A stretch of 59,527 nucleotides of DNA from an uncultured Bacteroides sp. (lineage in GTDB: Bacteria; Bacteroidota; Bacteroidia; Bacteroidales; Bacteroidaceae): assembly GCA_944321495.1 (NCBI GenBank), contig CALULP010000018.1:1-59527 (forward strand), read 5' to 3'. A model generated the notes under the pieces. It saw only the letters and a list, made by a program, of their open reading frames with translations, did no database searches and was not told the origin of the DNA. This document shows positions 41,347 to 53,279 of the stretch, one piece after another (position 1 is the first letter of the stretch; each line of letters opens with the position of its first letter). Both the position numbers and the translations under genes were made by a program.

Positions 41347-43434
41347 ATGAAAACAACATCACTCATGCAGCACATCCGAACCGCTGCCTCGAAACTGAAC
41401 GGCTGCAAACTGAAGTACAACGCTCCTCTTGCCGCCACGCTCGACGCCCTGGACCGCACCCTGCAGCTTGGCTCGCGGGAAGAAACCGTGGCGCTGGTGG
41501 CCATCCTCGACCGCCAGTGCGCCGGCAACAACTCCGACCTCGACGACCTGTCCAACTACTTCAACTGCTCGGCGCTCGACGTCATGAGCCTCGTGCCTGC
41601 CCTCAACACGCTGACACAGCGCGGCTTCATCACCGTGGAGAACCGCAGCGAATGCCTCCTCACCCGGAAAGAGTTCAAGCTCTGCCCCGACGTGTTCTAC
41701 GCCATCATCGAGGGGCGCAAGGTGCAGCCCGTGCCGCCCGCAGGCGACGACCGCCTGGACCGGTTCGAGTTCTGCCAGGCCGTGCACAAGCTCATCGAGG
41801 AGAGGGACAACGGCAACATCGAGACCGCCAAACTGTTCATCCAGGCCGCCGCCCTCGAGGACGAGTACGCCGACATGCCCCTCGTCCGGGGGCTGCGCGG
41901 GCGCATCGCGGACATAGCCGACCGCACCTTGTTCTACGAGATGTGCGTGGACTTCACCAACGACAGCGACGGCGGCCACTCCGACCTGGGCAGCACGCTG
42001 GGGGACATCTACGACCGCATCCTGTCCCGCGTCCGCCAGAAACTGCTCATCACCCGCGACGAACACCCCCTGCAACAGGCCGGGCTGGCGGAACTGCGCA
42101 ACGAGGACGAGCTGCACCTCACCGACGAAGGCATCCGCCTGCTGCTGGGCGAGGCCGCACAGGCCTTCATCCGCAACGCCGGCGGGCTGGACCGCTACGC
42201 CTTCCTCGTCGAGGTGGACAAGCTGGTGGACGACCTGCCCCGGCAGCCGATGCCCGTACAGCTGCGCAGGGCCTTCAGGCAGATACAGAAGCTGGAGAAA
42301 GCCAATCCACAGCTGGAAGAACTGGCCAAGCTCGCCGCCCTGCTGCCCGACGTGCACGACCGCACCCTGTTCTACCTCATACTCAAAGAGCTGCTGGACG
42401 GCGACACCTACTACGTCCGCCAGCTGCGCTACCTCTACGCCAAGCAGGAAGAGCTGCAAGTGCAGCGCAGCCTCAAGGACGGCCGGCACCCCCTGCAACA
42501 GTTAGGACTGGTGGAAATGACCAAGGGCGGGCTGTTCGAGGACAGCAGCCTCGTCCCCACAGAGAAAGGCAAGGAGCTGTACCTCGGCGAAGACGCCGAC
42601 CTCTTTGCCGACAGCGTGGAGGACAGCGCCCTCATCCTGCCCGAGAAAATAGCCTGCAAGCCCCTGTTCTTCGACCCCGCCCTGCAACAACAGCTCACCC
42701 TGCTGACCGGCAGCCTGGAAGAGGCCCGCTACGCCGCCCTGCGCGCCCGCCTGCAAGCCCAGCACCTGCCCACGGGCGTCACCGCCCTGCTCTACGGCCA
42801 CCCCGGCACCGGCAAGACCGAGAGCGTGATGCAGCTGGCGCGCGCCACGGGGCGGGCGGTGATGCACGTCGACATCTCCGCCACCAAGACCTGCTGGTTC
42901 GGCGAAAGCGAAAAACTCATCAAGCAAGTGTTCGACCGCTACCGCCGCCTGTGCCAAAAGAGCCGCACGATGCCCATCCTGCTGTTCAACGAGGCGGACG
43001 CCGTCTTCTCCAGGCGCAAGGACGTGGGCAGCAGCTCGGTGGCACAGACCGAAAACGCCATCCAGAACATCATCCTCGAAGAGATGGAAACCCTCGACGG
43101 CATCCTGATAGCCACCACCAACCTGGCGGACAACCTGGACCGGGCGTTCGAACGCCGCTTCCTCTTCAAGATACGCTTCGACAAGCCCACGGTGGAGAGC
43201 AAGACCCGCATCTGGCGCAGCAAGCTGCCCGCCCTGGCCGAAGCCGACGCCCGCGCCCTTGCCCTGCAATACGACTTCAGCGGGGGCGAGATAGACAACA
43301 TCGTGCGCAAGGCCACCATGGAGGAGGTCATCAGCGGCAACGCCCCCACCCCCGACACCCTTGCCCGCCTGTGCGAGCACGAGAAGCTGGAGCACGCCTC
43401 GGCCTCCGCCCGCCGCATCGGGTTCCGCCCGTAA
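41347..43434 (+). CDS. AAA+ ATPase with a duplicated N-terminal domain
   Basis: 695 aa, cytoplasmic. The C-terminal AAA+ core (about 460-680) has Walker A GHPGTGKT at 484-491, a Walker B region ILLFNEADAVFSRR near 544-557 in which the usual Asp is Asn, sensor 1 ATTN, and the Arg-finger region RAFERRF. The N-terminal 430 residues hold an internal duplication: DRTLFYEMC (about 192) / DRTLFYLIL (about 338), each followed by HPLQQ-GL and a TxxGxxLxLGE segment. These look like winged-helix-type units. The gene lies 71 bp before two DUF262 genes, which have their own promoter, so partnership is an inference. It could also be a stand-alone Bacteroidales ATPase. Confidence 0.75.
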   Translation: MKTTSLMQHIRTAASKLNGCKLKYNAPLAATLDALDRTLQLGSREETVALVAILDRQCAGNNSDLDDLSNYFNCSALDVMSLVPALNTLTQRGFITVENRSECLLTRKEFKLCPDVFYAIIEGRKVQPVPPAGDDRLDRFEFCQAVHKLIEERDNGNIETAKLFIQAAALEDEYADMPLVRGLRGRIADIADRTLFYEMCVDFTNDSDGGHSDLGSTLGDIYDRILSRVRQKLLITRDEHPLQQAGLAELRNEDELHLTDEGIRLLLGEAAQAFIRNAGGLDRYAFLVEVDKLVDDLPRQPMPVQLRRAFRQIQKLEKANPQLEELAKLAALLPDVHDRTLFYLILKELLDGDTYYVRQLRYLYAKQEELQVQRSLKDGRHPLQQLGLVEMTKGGLFEDSSLVPTEKGKELYLGEDADLFADSVEDSALILPEKIACKPLFFDPALQQQLTLLTGSLEEARYAALRARLQAQHLPTGVTALLYGHPGTGKTESVMQLARATGRAVMHVDISATKTCWFGESEKLIKQVFDRYRRLCQKSRTMPILLFNEADAVFSRRKDVGSSSVAQTENAIQNIILEEMETLDGILIATTNLADNLDRAFERRFLFKIRFDKPTVESKTRIWRSKLPALAEADARALALQYDFSGGEIDNIVRKATMEEVISGNAPTPDTLARLCEHEKLEHASASARRIGFRP

Positions 43435-43452
43435 GAAAAAACCCGTCCGGAG

Positions 43453-43483
43453 TTTGGCGCAACCGGACGTTTGCGTACCTTTG
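43453..43483 (+). promoter_or_regulatory. Promoter of the DUF262 gene pair
   Basis: TTTG (43453-43456), 19-nt spacer, TACCTTTG (43476-43483): a full match to the Bacteroidetes consensus. The start codon is 22 nt downstream. It means the pair can be expressed independently of the ATPase gene. Confidence 0.75.
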
Positions 43484-43505
43484 CGAAGTAACCCTCAAAA
43501 AAGCC

Positions 43506-45452
43506 ATGGAAACAACCACTTTCGGAACCATCCGCATCGACGGGCTGCGCGGGCGGGAGTTCATCATCCCCTACTACCAGCGCGGCTACAAGTGGCGGCA
43601 GGACGACGTCAGGCTGCTGGTGGACGACATCTGCGACTACACCGGCAGCCAGCCCTACTACCTGCAGCCGCTGGTCGTGGTGCAGGCCGGCCGCCCCGGC
43701 CGCTTCCTGCTGGTCGACGGCCAGCAACGCCTCACCACCCTCTACCTCATCCTGAAAACGGCACAGCACAAGGGCCTGTGCCCGCCGCAAGAGTTGTACC
43801 GCTTCACCTGCACCGCCAAAAGCGACAGCCAGGACTACCTCGACCGCTACCCCGCGCCGTGGACGGGCGGAGAGACGTGCGACATACACTACTACGAAGA
43901 AGCCCGCCGCTACGTGGAGGGGCTGGACGACCGGCGGCTGCAGACCTTCGTCCGGCGGCTGGAGGAAAGCGTAGAATTCATCTGGTACCCCCTGACCGAC
44001 GCCGCCGAGGGCCCCGCCCACTTCGAGCGGCTGAACAGCTGCAACATCCCCCTCACCAACACCGAACTCACCAAGGCGCTGCTGCTGCAAAGCGCCCGGG
44101 CAGAAGACCGCATCCTGCGCGCCACCGAGTGGAACCAGATGGAATACACCCTGCAGGACAACCGCTTCTTCGCCTTCCTCTGCCCCCTGGCGGGCACCTA
44201 CGGCGAGGCGCCTAACCGCATAGAGCTGCTGCTCGACATCTACACCGGCAACGTGGGCCGCCGCGCCACCGACGAAGACCGCCGCCGCACCTACAAGCAC
44301 ATCGAGCAACGCCTGCGCGAACGCCCCGACGACGTGTGGCCCGAACTGGTCGACCTGTTCCACACGCTGGAGAGCTGGTACCGCAACCCCTTCTGCTACA
44401 ACCTCATCGGCTTCCTGATAGAAGCGCACAAGCCCGGCAAGGTGGTCGAGCTGTACGCTGCCACCCGACAGGCGGCAGGCCTGCGCGCGTTCCAGCTGGA
44501 GGTGCTGCGGCAGGTATGCCTCTTTGTGGCGGCGGGCAAAGACAATGCAGGAAGGACAGTGCCCGCCAAAGACCGGGTGGCAGAGGCGATTGAAGCGCTG
44601 ACCTACAAAGACGAAAAAACGAAAAACACCCTCCTGCTGTTCAACATCCTGCAAATGATGTCCACCCCCCTGCCCCCCGACCGCAACCCCTGGCGGGAAG
44701 ACAGCGCCACCCGCCCCGACGAATACTTCCGCTTCAACGACCGCTTCCACTTCGAACTGTACAAGGCCGAGCGCAACGGCTGGGACAAGGAGCACGTGCA
44801 TGCCACCGCCAGCGAGAGCCTCACCAGCGCCGACGAGTGGGTGGAATGGATGATTGACGTGGCGCCCGCCCTGGCCGACCTGCCCGGCAACGCCCCGGAC
44901 ACGCCGCCCGCAGACCCCGGCAACGAGGCAGACGGCCCCACCCTGGAACAGGCCAAGACGCGCATCCTGTGCTTCGCACAAGCCGTAGCCGACGCCCCCG
45001 ACGAAGACAGCCGCCAGGCCCTGCGGGAAGCGGAGAAGAAAAAACTCAGCCAAGCGGCATTTGCCGGCCTCTACGCCTGCATCGTCACCGCCCTCGACGG
45101 CTACCGCCCCGACGACCGCGAGTCGCTGGACCAGAACAGCATCGGCAACCTCGCCCTGCTCAACGCCGGCATCAACCGCGCCTACAAGGCAGCCCCCTTC
45201 TCCACCAAGCGCAGGTACATCGCCGAGCGCGTGAAGCACGGCGCCTTCGTGCCCATCGCCACGCGCAACCTCTTCCTGAAGCTCTACACCGCGCGGCCTG
45301 CCGAACTGTACCACTGGCGCAAGGACCCCTACCCCGACGGGCAGCCGTCCGACTCGCGCCAGTACCTCGACACGATGATTGCCACCTTCCGGCAGATATT
45401 CCCCGACCCGGCAACCCCGGCGTCACCCACCGATAAACCCGCACAGCCATGA
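43506..45452 (+). CDS. DUF262 (GmrS/ParB-Srx-like) protein, first of a pair
   Basis: 648 aa, cytoplasmic. The N-terminal DUF262 domain has IPYYQRGYKW at 21-30 and VDGQQRLTT at 70-78, the nucleotide-binding signature of the GmrS-like family. The last ~150 residues contain SIGNLALLNAGINRAY near 548-562, which resembles the second half of the DUF1524 HNH-type nuclease motif, but the expected His-x-x-Pro part is not seen. If active, the protein might hydrolyse NTP and cut DNA, as type IV restriction enzymes of the GmrSD type do. Starts 71 bp after the ATPase; overlaps the next gene by 4 bp. Confidence 0.8.
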   Translation: METTTFGTIRIDGLRGREFIIPYYQRGYKWRQDDVRLLVDDICDYTGSQPYYLQPLVVVQAGRPGRFLLVDGQQRLTTLYLILKTAQHKGLCPPQELYRFTCTAKSDSQDYLDRYPAPWTGGETCDIHYYEEARRYVEGLDDRRLQTFVRRLEESVEFIWYPLTDAAEGPAHFERLNSCNIPLTNTELTKALLLQSARAEDRILRATEWNQMEYTLQDNRFFAFLCPLAGTYGEAPNRIELLLDIYTGNVGRRATDEDRRRTYKHIEQRLRERPDDVWPELVDLFHTLESWYRNPFCYNLIGFLIEAHKPGKVVELYAATRQAAGLRAFQLEVLRQVCLFVAAGKDNAGRTVPAKDRVAEAIEALTYKDEKTKNTLLLFNILQMMSTPLPPDRNPWREDSATRPDEYFRFNDRFHFELYKAERNGWDKEHVHATASESLTSADEWVEWMIDVAPALADLPGNAPDTPPADPGNEADGPTLEQAKTRILCFAQAVADAPDEDSRQALREAEKKKLSQAAFAGLYACIVTALDGYRPDDRESLDQNSIGNLALLNAGINRAYKAAPFSTKRRYIAERVKHGAFVPIATRNLFLKLYTARPAELYHWRKDPYPDGQPSDSRQYLDTMIATFRQIFPDPATPASPTDKPAQP

Positions 45453-47866
45453 CCCCGACAAATACCGCCATCCGCAAGAACCAGACCCTGTACCGGCTGC
45501 TCGAAGACATGCTGCTGGTGCCCGACTACCAGCGCGACTACGCGCAGGGCCGCGCCGACAGGGGGCGCATAGACGACATCCGCGAAAAGTTTGTAGCCGA
45601 CCTGCACCGCGCCCTGCTGCCGGGCGGCGCGCCGTGCCACTTAGGACTGGTGTACGGCGCCCGCAGCCGCTCGTACAGCGGTTTCGTGGCGGTGGACGGG
45701 CAACAGCGGCTCACCACCCTCTTCCTGCTGCACGGATACCTGCTGAAGCGCACCGAAAGCGACAACGCCGCCTTTGCCGACGAACTGCCGCAACGGCTGG
45801 CGCGCTTCAAGTGGGCGGTGCGCCCCTACTCGTCGGAGTTCATCGGCTTCCTGCTGCGGCTGCCGCCCGGCCCCTGGCCCGAAGGCGCGCTCAGCACGTA
45901 CCTCAGGCAGCAGACGGGCTTCCACGACGTCTGGCTGTGCGACCCCTCGGTACAGGCCATCCTGCGCACGCTCGACAGCCTGCACCGCGAACTGCGCGGA
46001 GCCGATGCCGCCGCCTTCCGCCGACGGCTGTGCGGCGACCGCTGCCCCGTGAGCTTCGACTGCCTGCCGCTGGCCGACGGCACCGACGAGTTCCAGTACC
46101 TCAAGATGAACTCGCGCGGGCGCAGCCTCACCACCTACGAGCAGTTCAAGTCCAAGTACCAGGATCGGCCGGACGTGCGTCCCAACACCGCGCTGAAGCA
46201 GAAGATGGACAACGCCTGGCTCTCCCTGGCCCTCGCCCTGGCACGGCCGGAAGGCGCGGGGCAGCCCTTCGTCGAGCCGGACGTGGTGTACCAGAACCTG
46301 CTGAACGAAATCACCCTGTTCCTCATCCGCCGCAACGGGCCCGAGGACGACCATACCCGCGCCATCACCGCCAGCAAGCCCGGACAGAAGGAGAAGCGCA
46401 CCGACGTGGGCTTCGTGCCCTTCGAGGCCTACGACGTCCTCGCCCCCGCCTACCTGGAGCCGCTGATGGACTGGCTCTGCGCCCTGTGGCCGCTGCTGCA
46501 ACAAACCTTGCACGCCCCCCGCGCCCTGCACCGCCTGGGCGCCGCCCGCCTCACCGGCACGCTGAAAGCCATCGCCTCGGACGCCGTCACCTACGCCCAC
46601 CGCGCCCGTTTCGCCGCCCTGCTGCTCTACCGCGAGGCCTGTCCCGACGTGCCCGCCGCCGGGGGGCTGGACCATCTTTTCCGCTGGACGCGCGTCTTTT
46701 TCAACCTGATAAACGCCACCACCGTCGACGCGAAGAACCTCACCGACGTCATCGCCGCCATGCACCGCGCCCCGCGCGAAGGCCTCTACGACTACGTGCA
46801 GCAGCAACCCTTCCTGCGCGCCTTCAACCTGTCGCAACAGGAGGAGGAGCAGGCCAAAATCCGCGCCCTGCGCCAAGACGGCACGGTGGACGAGGCCTAC
46901 GAGGATTTCATCACTACGACGGAAGCCGACCAGCGCTTCGACGCTACCGTCCGAGTACTGGGGTTCTACCGCCGTAGCGTCCCAGTGCCACTGCGGCAGA
47001 TGCAGGAGCGCTTAGAGCTGTTCGACGAGCTGTATGCCGATTGGTTCCTGCCCAACCGCTGGCTGTTCGTCCAAGCCCTGCTCACCTTTGCCGACTTGCC
47101 GAAACCTTTCGGCGACGTCCTCTACCTGAAGACGTGGGACAACCCCTACTGGAAGTACCACAACCTGCGCACCGCCCTCCACGTCACCCCCTGGCTCAAC
47201 CGCCTGCTCGAAGCCGCCCAGGCCGCAGCACAGCCGCTGGAAGCCTTCTTCCGCCAACGGGTGGACGAGTGGCTCGACGGCTTCGCCCGACGCCCCTACG
47301 CCGAGCAGAACGGCCTGTACTGGGTGTACTACCTGCTGCGCGACCGGGACGGCGAGGCGGGGCGCGCCTACGAAGCGTCGGACTACGGACAAGTGCGGTG
47401 CATCAATGAGAAGTATGATTACTGCACCGTGTGGCTCTACCGAAAGACCTACAAGAACGAGGGGGATATGCTCATCAGCAACAAGCGGCACGAAATCATC
47501 GAAGCCGTGGCGCAGTGTTCCCTGCCCCGCGAACGGACGCACGGCAAAAGCTCGTTCGTCCTGCCCCTGTCCGACAGCCCGCTTGGGGTGAGGTTCACCC
47601 CGCAGGACATCCACGTGGGCCTCCCCGCCGACAGCCCCCTGCCCGTGCCCGACCCCCTTCCCCAGGGATATTGGTCCGAAGCCAACTGGAAAGCGCTGAA
47701 GTGGATGCCCCATCGCGGCAAATTCTTCTACGAGGGCGAGGGCGAGACCTTCGACGCCTACCGCGACGCCCTCGTGGCCCGGCTCCACGACTTCGCCCGC
47801 GAGGTGGAGCGGGAATTGGCTCCTCCCCAAAGCCCCCCAACCCTCCCCCGTAGGGAGGGAGCTTAG
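45449..47866 (+). CDS. DUF262 protein, second of a pair
   Basis: 805 aa, cytoplasmic. DUF262 motifs: VPDYQRDYAQGR at 24-35 and VDGQQRLTT at 82-90. The rest is mostly helical, with a long linker region and a C-terminal part containing KWMPHRGKFFYEGEGE near 752-767. No clear nuclease motif is visible; the family's C-terminal domains are variable. The ATGA overlap with the first DUF262 gene implies translational coupling and a likely heteromer. The two proteins are too divergent to align beyond the N-terminal motifs, so they are not a recent duplication. Confidence 0.8.
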   Translation: MTPTNTAIRKNQTLYRLLEDMLLVPDYQRDYAQGRADRGRIDDIREKFVADLHRALLPGGAPCHLGLVYGARSRSYSGFVAVDGQQRLTTLFLLHGYLLKRTESDNAAFADELPQRLARFKWAVRPYSSEFIGFLLRLPPGPWPEGALSTYLRQQTGFHDVWLCDPSVQAILRTLDSLHRELRGADAAAFRRRLCGDRCPVSFDCLPLADGTDEFQYLKMNSRGRSLTTYEQFKSKYQDRPDVRPNTALKQKMDNAWLSLALALARPEGAGQPFVEPDVVYQNLLNEITLFLIRRNGPEDDHTRAITASKPGQKEKRTDVGFVPFEAYDVLAPAYLEPLMDWLCALWPLLQQTLHAPRALHRLGAARLTGTLKAIASDAVTYAHRARFAALLLYREACPDVPAAGGLDHLFRWTRVFFNLINATTVDAKNLTDVIAAMHRAPREGLYDYVQQQPFLRAFNLSQQEEEQAKIRALRQDGTVDEAYEDFITTTEADQRFDATVRVLGFYRRSVPVPLRQMQERLELFDELYADWFLPNRWLFVQALLTFADLPKPFGDVLYLKTWDNPYWKYHNLRTALHVTPWLNRLLEAAQAAAQPLEAFFRQRVDEWLDGFARRPYAEQNGLYWVYYLLRDRDGEAGRAYEASDYGQVRCINEKYDYCTVWLYRKTYKNEGDMLISNKRHEIIEAVAQCSLPRERTHGKSSFVLPLSDSPLGVRFTPQDIHVGLPADSPLPVPDPLPQGYWSEANWKALKWMPHRGKFFYEGEGETFDAYRDALVARLHDFAREVERELAPPQSPPTLPRREGA

Positions 47867-47902
47867 GATGAGGTGCCCGCGTAATCTGCACCTAAAAAAA
47901 GT

Positions 47903-47969
47903 CAAATCGCAAAATTCGGCCGAAATTGTAGAATACAATCGCAAAATTCGGCCAAATTTTGCGATTTGG
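47903..47969. repeat. Inverted repeat with nested direct repeat after the DUF262 pair
   Basis: CAAATCGCAAAATTCGGCC (47903-47921) is repeated almost exactly at 47937-47953 and in reverse complement at 47950-47968 (one mismatch in 19). The whole folds into a hairpin of about 67 nt, 37 bp past the stop codon. AT-rich inside a GC-rich region. Could be a terminator, a protein-binding site or an insertion footprint. Confidence 0.7.
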
Positions 47970-48291
47970 CTTGAATTCATTCATCGTCACCCTAATCCGC
48001 TAAACCCACCCAATCCGCGTCTAAAAAAATAAAAACTAATCCGTGAAATTCCCTTCATCCGCACGGCCCCCTCCCCCTCATGGGGGAGGCCGGGAGGGGG
48101 CTGGGGACTTGTGAAAACAGGAAGCGTGACCCCTTCTCACGAAGACGCCACGCCCTGTGTTTCTTTCTTGTTAGAGTAAAGAAACCAAATGTAAAGTTAA
48201 ACTCGCCGGGAGGTTTACGAAAAAACACCCGGCAAGAGGTGCCCCCGCAGGACGCTTCCCGCGGGAGCCTTGCCTCGGTCTTTAAAACACG
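47970..48291. other. Gap with AATCCGCG fragments and degenerate hairpins
   Basis: Convergent gene ends. 47990-48060 carries AATCCGCTAAA and AATCCGCGTCTAA fragments. 48159-48186 has GTTTCTTT/AAAGAAAC that resembles a decayed A/B hairpin. 48234-48278 has GGCAAG/CTTGCC and CCCGC/GCGGG arms that could terminate the susD transcript on the minus strand. The open frame at 48080-48298 looks non-coding. Confidence 0.4.
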
Positions 48292-49725
48292 TTATTGAGG
48301 CAATGCGTCGCTCCAGCCCTCGTTCTGTTGCGTGCAGAAGCCGGCATTGATTTCGTCGGCGGGGATGGGGAACACGAACTTGGCGATGTCGAACGGCTGG
48401 GCGGAGATGGCCAGCTCTACCTGGTCGCCCATGCGGCGGGCGTCGTAGAAGCGGTGGCCTTCGCCGGCAAACTCGCGCACGCGCTCGTCGGAGATGAAGG
48501 CCAGCAGGTCGGCCGTGTTGTCGGGCAACTGGTCGGCGCCGGTGATGGCCTCATTGCGCTTGGCGGTGTAGTACAGGTACTTCTGCGCCTCGCTGATGGT
48601 GCCGATACGGGCTTCGACTTCGGCGATAATCAGGCTCATCTCCGACTTGCGGAAGATGGGGATGTTGCTCGTGGCGGCCGAGGTGGACAGGCCCTGGTAC
48701 TTGCCGATGGACGGGCGGCTCACCAGCTCGAGACGGTAGTCGGCATCGTCGTACAGGCCCAGGGTGTAGTTGCTCAGCGTGCAGAGGTAAGAGCCGTAGA
48801 GGGTGTTCAGGGCGTTGGCCGAGAGGTTGTCCGACTCGTTCTTGGCGATGGTGAAGAGGTCTTCGTCCGTCACGGCCAGCGAGGTCCACATGGAGAGGTA
48901 CGTGTCCTTGTTGGGCGTGTTGTCGCTGCCCGTCCCGTCGCCCGTGCCCTTCAGCCGGATGGCGTTCTTGGCAGCGGTCTCGGCTTGGTCGTAGAGGCCC
49001 ATCGACATGTAGACGCGCGCCTTGAGGGCCTCGATGCCCATGGCGCCCATGTAGAAGGCACCGGGGTCGGAGGCACCGCCTGCCAGGGCAGCGTCGAGGG
49101 CGGCTTCGGCAGCGGCGATGTCGTCGGTAATCTGCGTATAGGTTTCGCCCACGGTGGAGCGGTCGATGGTTTCAAACGCTTCGATGGGTTCGTCCTTCAC
49201 CAGCGGCAGGCCCAGGTTGTCGGTACCGGCCGAATAGGGGTAGGCGAAGAGGTTCACCAGGTAGTAGTTGGCCAGCGCCTTCATGGCGTAGCACTGTGCC
49301 ACGTAGAGGTTCACCTCGGCCTCGTCGGCGGCAGTGAGGTGCAGCGACTCGTCGGCCAATACCTTCTGTGCCCCGGCAATGGTGCGGGTGCAGCGGTCGA
49401 TAACCTGGAAGCCGTATTGCCAGATGTCGGCCGTCTCGCCGGTGGTTTCATCGATAATCCAGTTGCTCTGGTAGTAGAAGTGTCCGGACGAGGAGCTGCC
49501 GTCACTTATGCCGGCGCAGAAGTCGCCGTAGGCCACGGCGTAGTTGCCCAGGAATCTGTAGCTGCCCAGGGCGTAGTAGGCGCCGTGCATGCCGTTCTGC
49601 ACGTCCTGCACCGTCTGGTATTCGCTGCCCGAGGGTATCTGTTGGTAGTTCTCGGTCTCAAAGTCGCAAGCGGCCAGTCCCAAGGCCAGCGCCGAGAACA
49701 GGAGTGATTTATATAATTTCTTCAT
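48292..49725 (-). CDS. SusD-like outer-membrane lipoprotein (second pair)
   Basis: 477 aa. Lipobox LAAC at about residues 17-20, then RagB/SusD fold with YVAQCYAMKALANYYLVNLFAYPYS near 127-150 and a C-terminal RVREFAGEGHRFYDARRMGDQV near 430-450. It follows the susC-like gene after 28 bp. No glycan-degrading enzyme, sigma or regulator gene is adjacent, so the imported compound cannot be guessed; such orphan pairs can also import peptides or other ligands. Confidence 0.93.
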   Translation of the reverse strand: MKKLYKSLLFSALALGLAACDFETENYQQIPSGSEYQTVQDVQNGMHGAYYALGSYRFLGNYAVAYGDFCAGISDGSSSSGHFYYQSNWIIDETTGETADIWQYGFQVIDRCTRTIAGAQKVLADESLHLTAADEAEVNLYVAQCYAMKALANYYLVNLFAYPYSAGTDNLGLPLVKDEPIEAFETIDRSTVGETYTQITDDIAAAEAALDAALAGGASDPGAFYMGAMGIEALKARVYMSMGLYDQAETAAKNAIRLKGTGDGTGSDNTPNKDTYLSMWTSLAVTDEDLFTIAKNESDNLSANALNTLYGSYLCTLSNYTLGLYDDADYRLELVSRPSIGKYQGLSTSAATSNIPIFRKSEMSLIIAEVEARIGTISEAQKYLYYTAKRNEAITGADQLPDNTADLLAFISDERVREFAGEGHRFYDARRMGDQVELAISAQPFDIAKFVFPIPADEINAGFCTQQNEGWSDALPQ

Positions 49726-49753
49726 AATTCGTATTTTGAATGGGTTTAAGTGG

Positions 49754-52855
<3,102 letters not shown>

Positions 52856-52922
52856 AAATTCTCTCTTAATAAATAAATGTAAATGTTACCTGTAATACCT
52901 ACGTAATTTTAAATACAGGGCG

Positions 52923-52954
52923 CAAAGATATTTATCTATCTTAATAACCGGAAA
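52923..52954 (-). promoter_or_regulatory. Promoter of the second susC/susD pair
   Basis: Minus strand: TTTC (52951-52954), 20-nt spacer, TATCTTTG (52923-52930). Leader of about 60 nt to the susC start at 52855. The stretch 52955-53125 beyond it is AT-rich without a recognisable feature. Confidence 0.6.
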
Positions 52955-53126
52955 AAAAATCTAATGAAAAATGGGATTGACCCCTCATTTTTAACATTTC
53001 AGGCCCGTTTTTCCCGTCTTTTAGAGAGAACAAACGCCATTTTTGGCGAAGAAAAGCCATATTCTCGCGCATTTATGCGACAAGGATTAAGCAGAAACCC
53101 CGTTTATGCAACAAAAGGACAGTATT

Positions 53127-53279
53127 TAGTGATTAGTGTTTAGTGATTAGTGATTAATGGGGAGGACGGTGTTTAGTGATGAGCGTTTAGTGATTAGTGA
53201 TTAGTGATTAGCAATTAAAATATACCTGCCCGCATGGCATTAATCACTAATCACTAATCACTAATCACTAATCACTAAC
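53127..53279. repeat. TTAGTGA heptamer hairpin, double left arm
   Basis: Left arms at 53127-53158 and 53171-53213 (about ten TTAGTGA/TTAGTGT units), right arm at 53241-53279 (about five TCACTAA units). The core holds GCCCGCATGGCATTAATCAC. The right arm overlaps the 3' end of the DUF4373 gene by a few bases and supplies its stop codon, so the repeat has grown right up to the coding region. Confidence 0.8.

Noticed and set aside
41118..43505. Long open frame in front of the first DUF262 start
   Set aside because: The upstream part is an out-of-frame reading of the AAA+ ATPase gene, very rich in Arg/Pro/His. The ATG at 43506 has a promoter 22 nt upstream and begins the conserved domain.
46945..47000. 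Possible in-frame repeat insertion in the second DUF262 gene (TACCGCCGTAGCGTCCCAGTGCC region)
   Set aside because: It resembles the CTACCGCGGTAGCG fragments only in part, and the protein reads through without a clear break. Chance similarity in GC-rich DNA is likely.
48080..48298. 72-codon plus-strand open frame
   Set aside because: It runs through hairpins and AATCCGCG fragments, ends inside the opposite susD gene and shows no family mark.
53127..53279. CRISPR or iteron array from the TTAGTGA units
   Set aside because: The units are 7 bp without spacers and occur as complementary arms at several gene ends. This fits hairpin repeats and not plasmid iterons.
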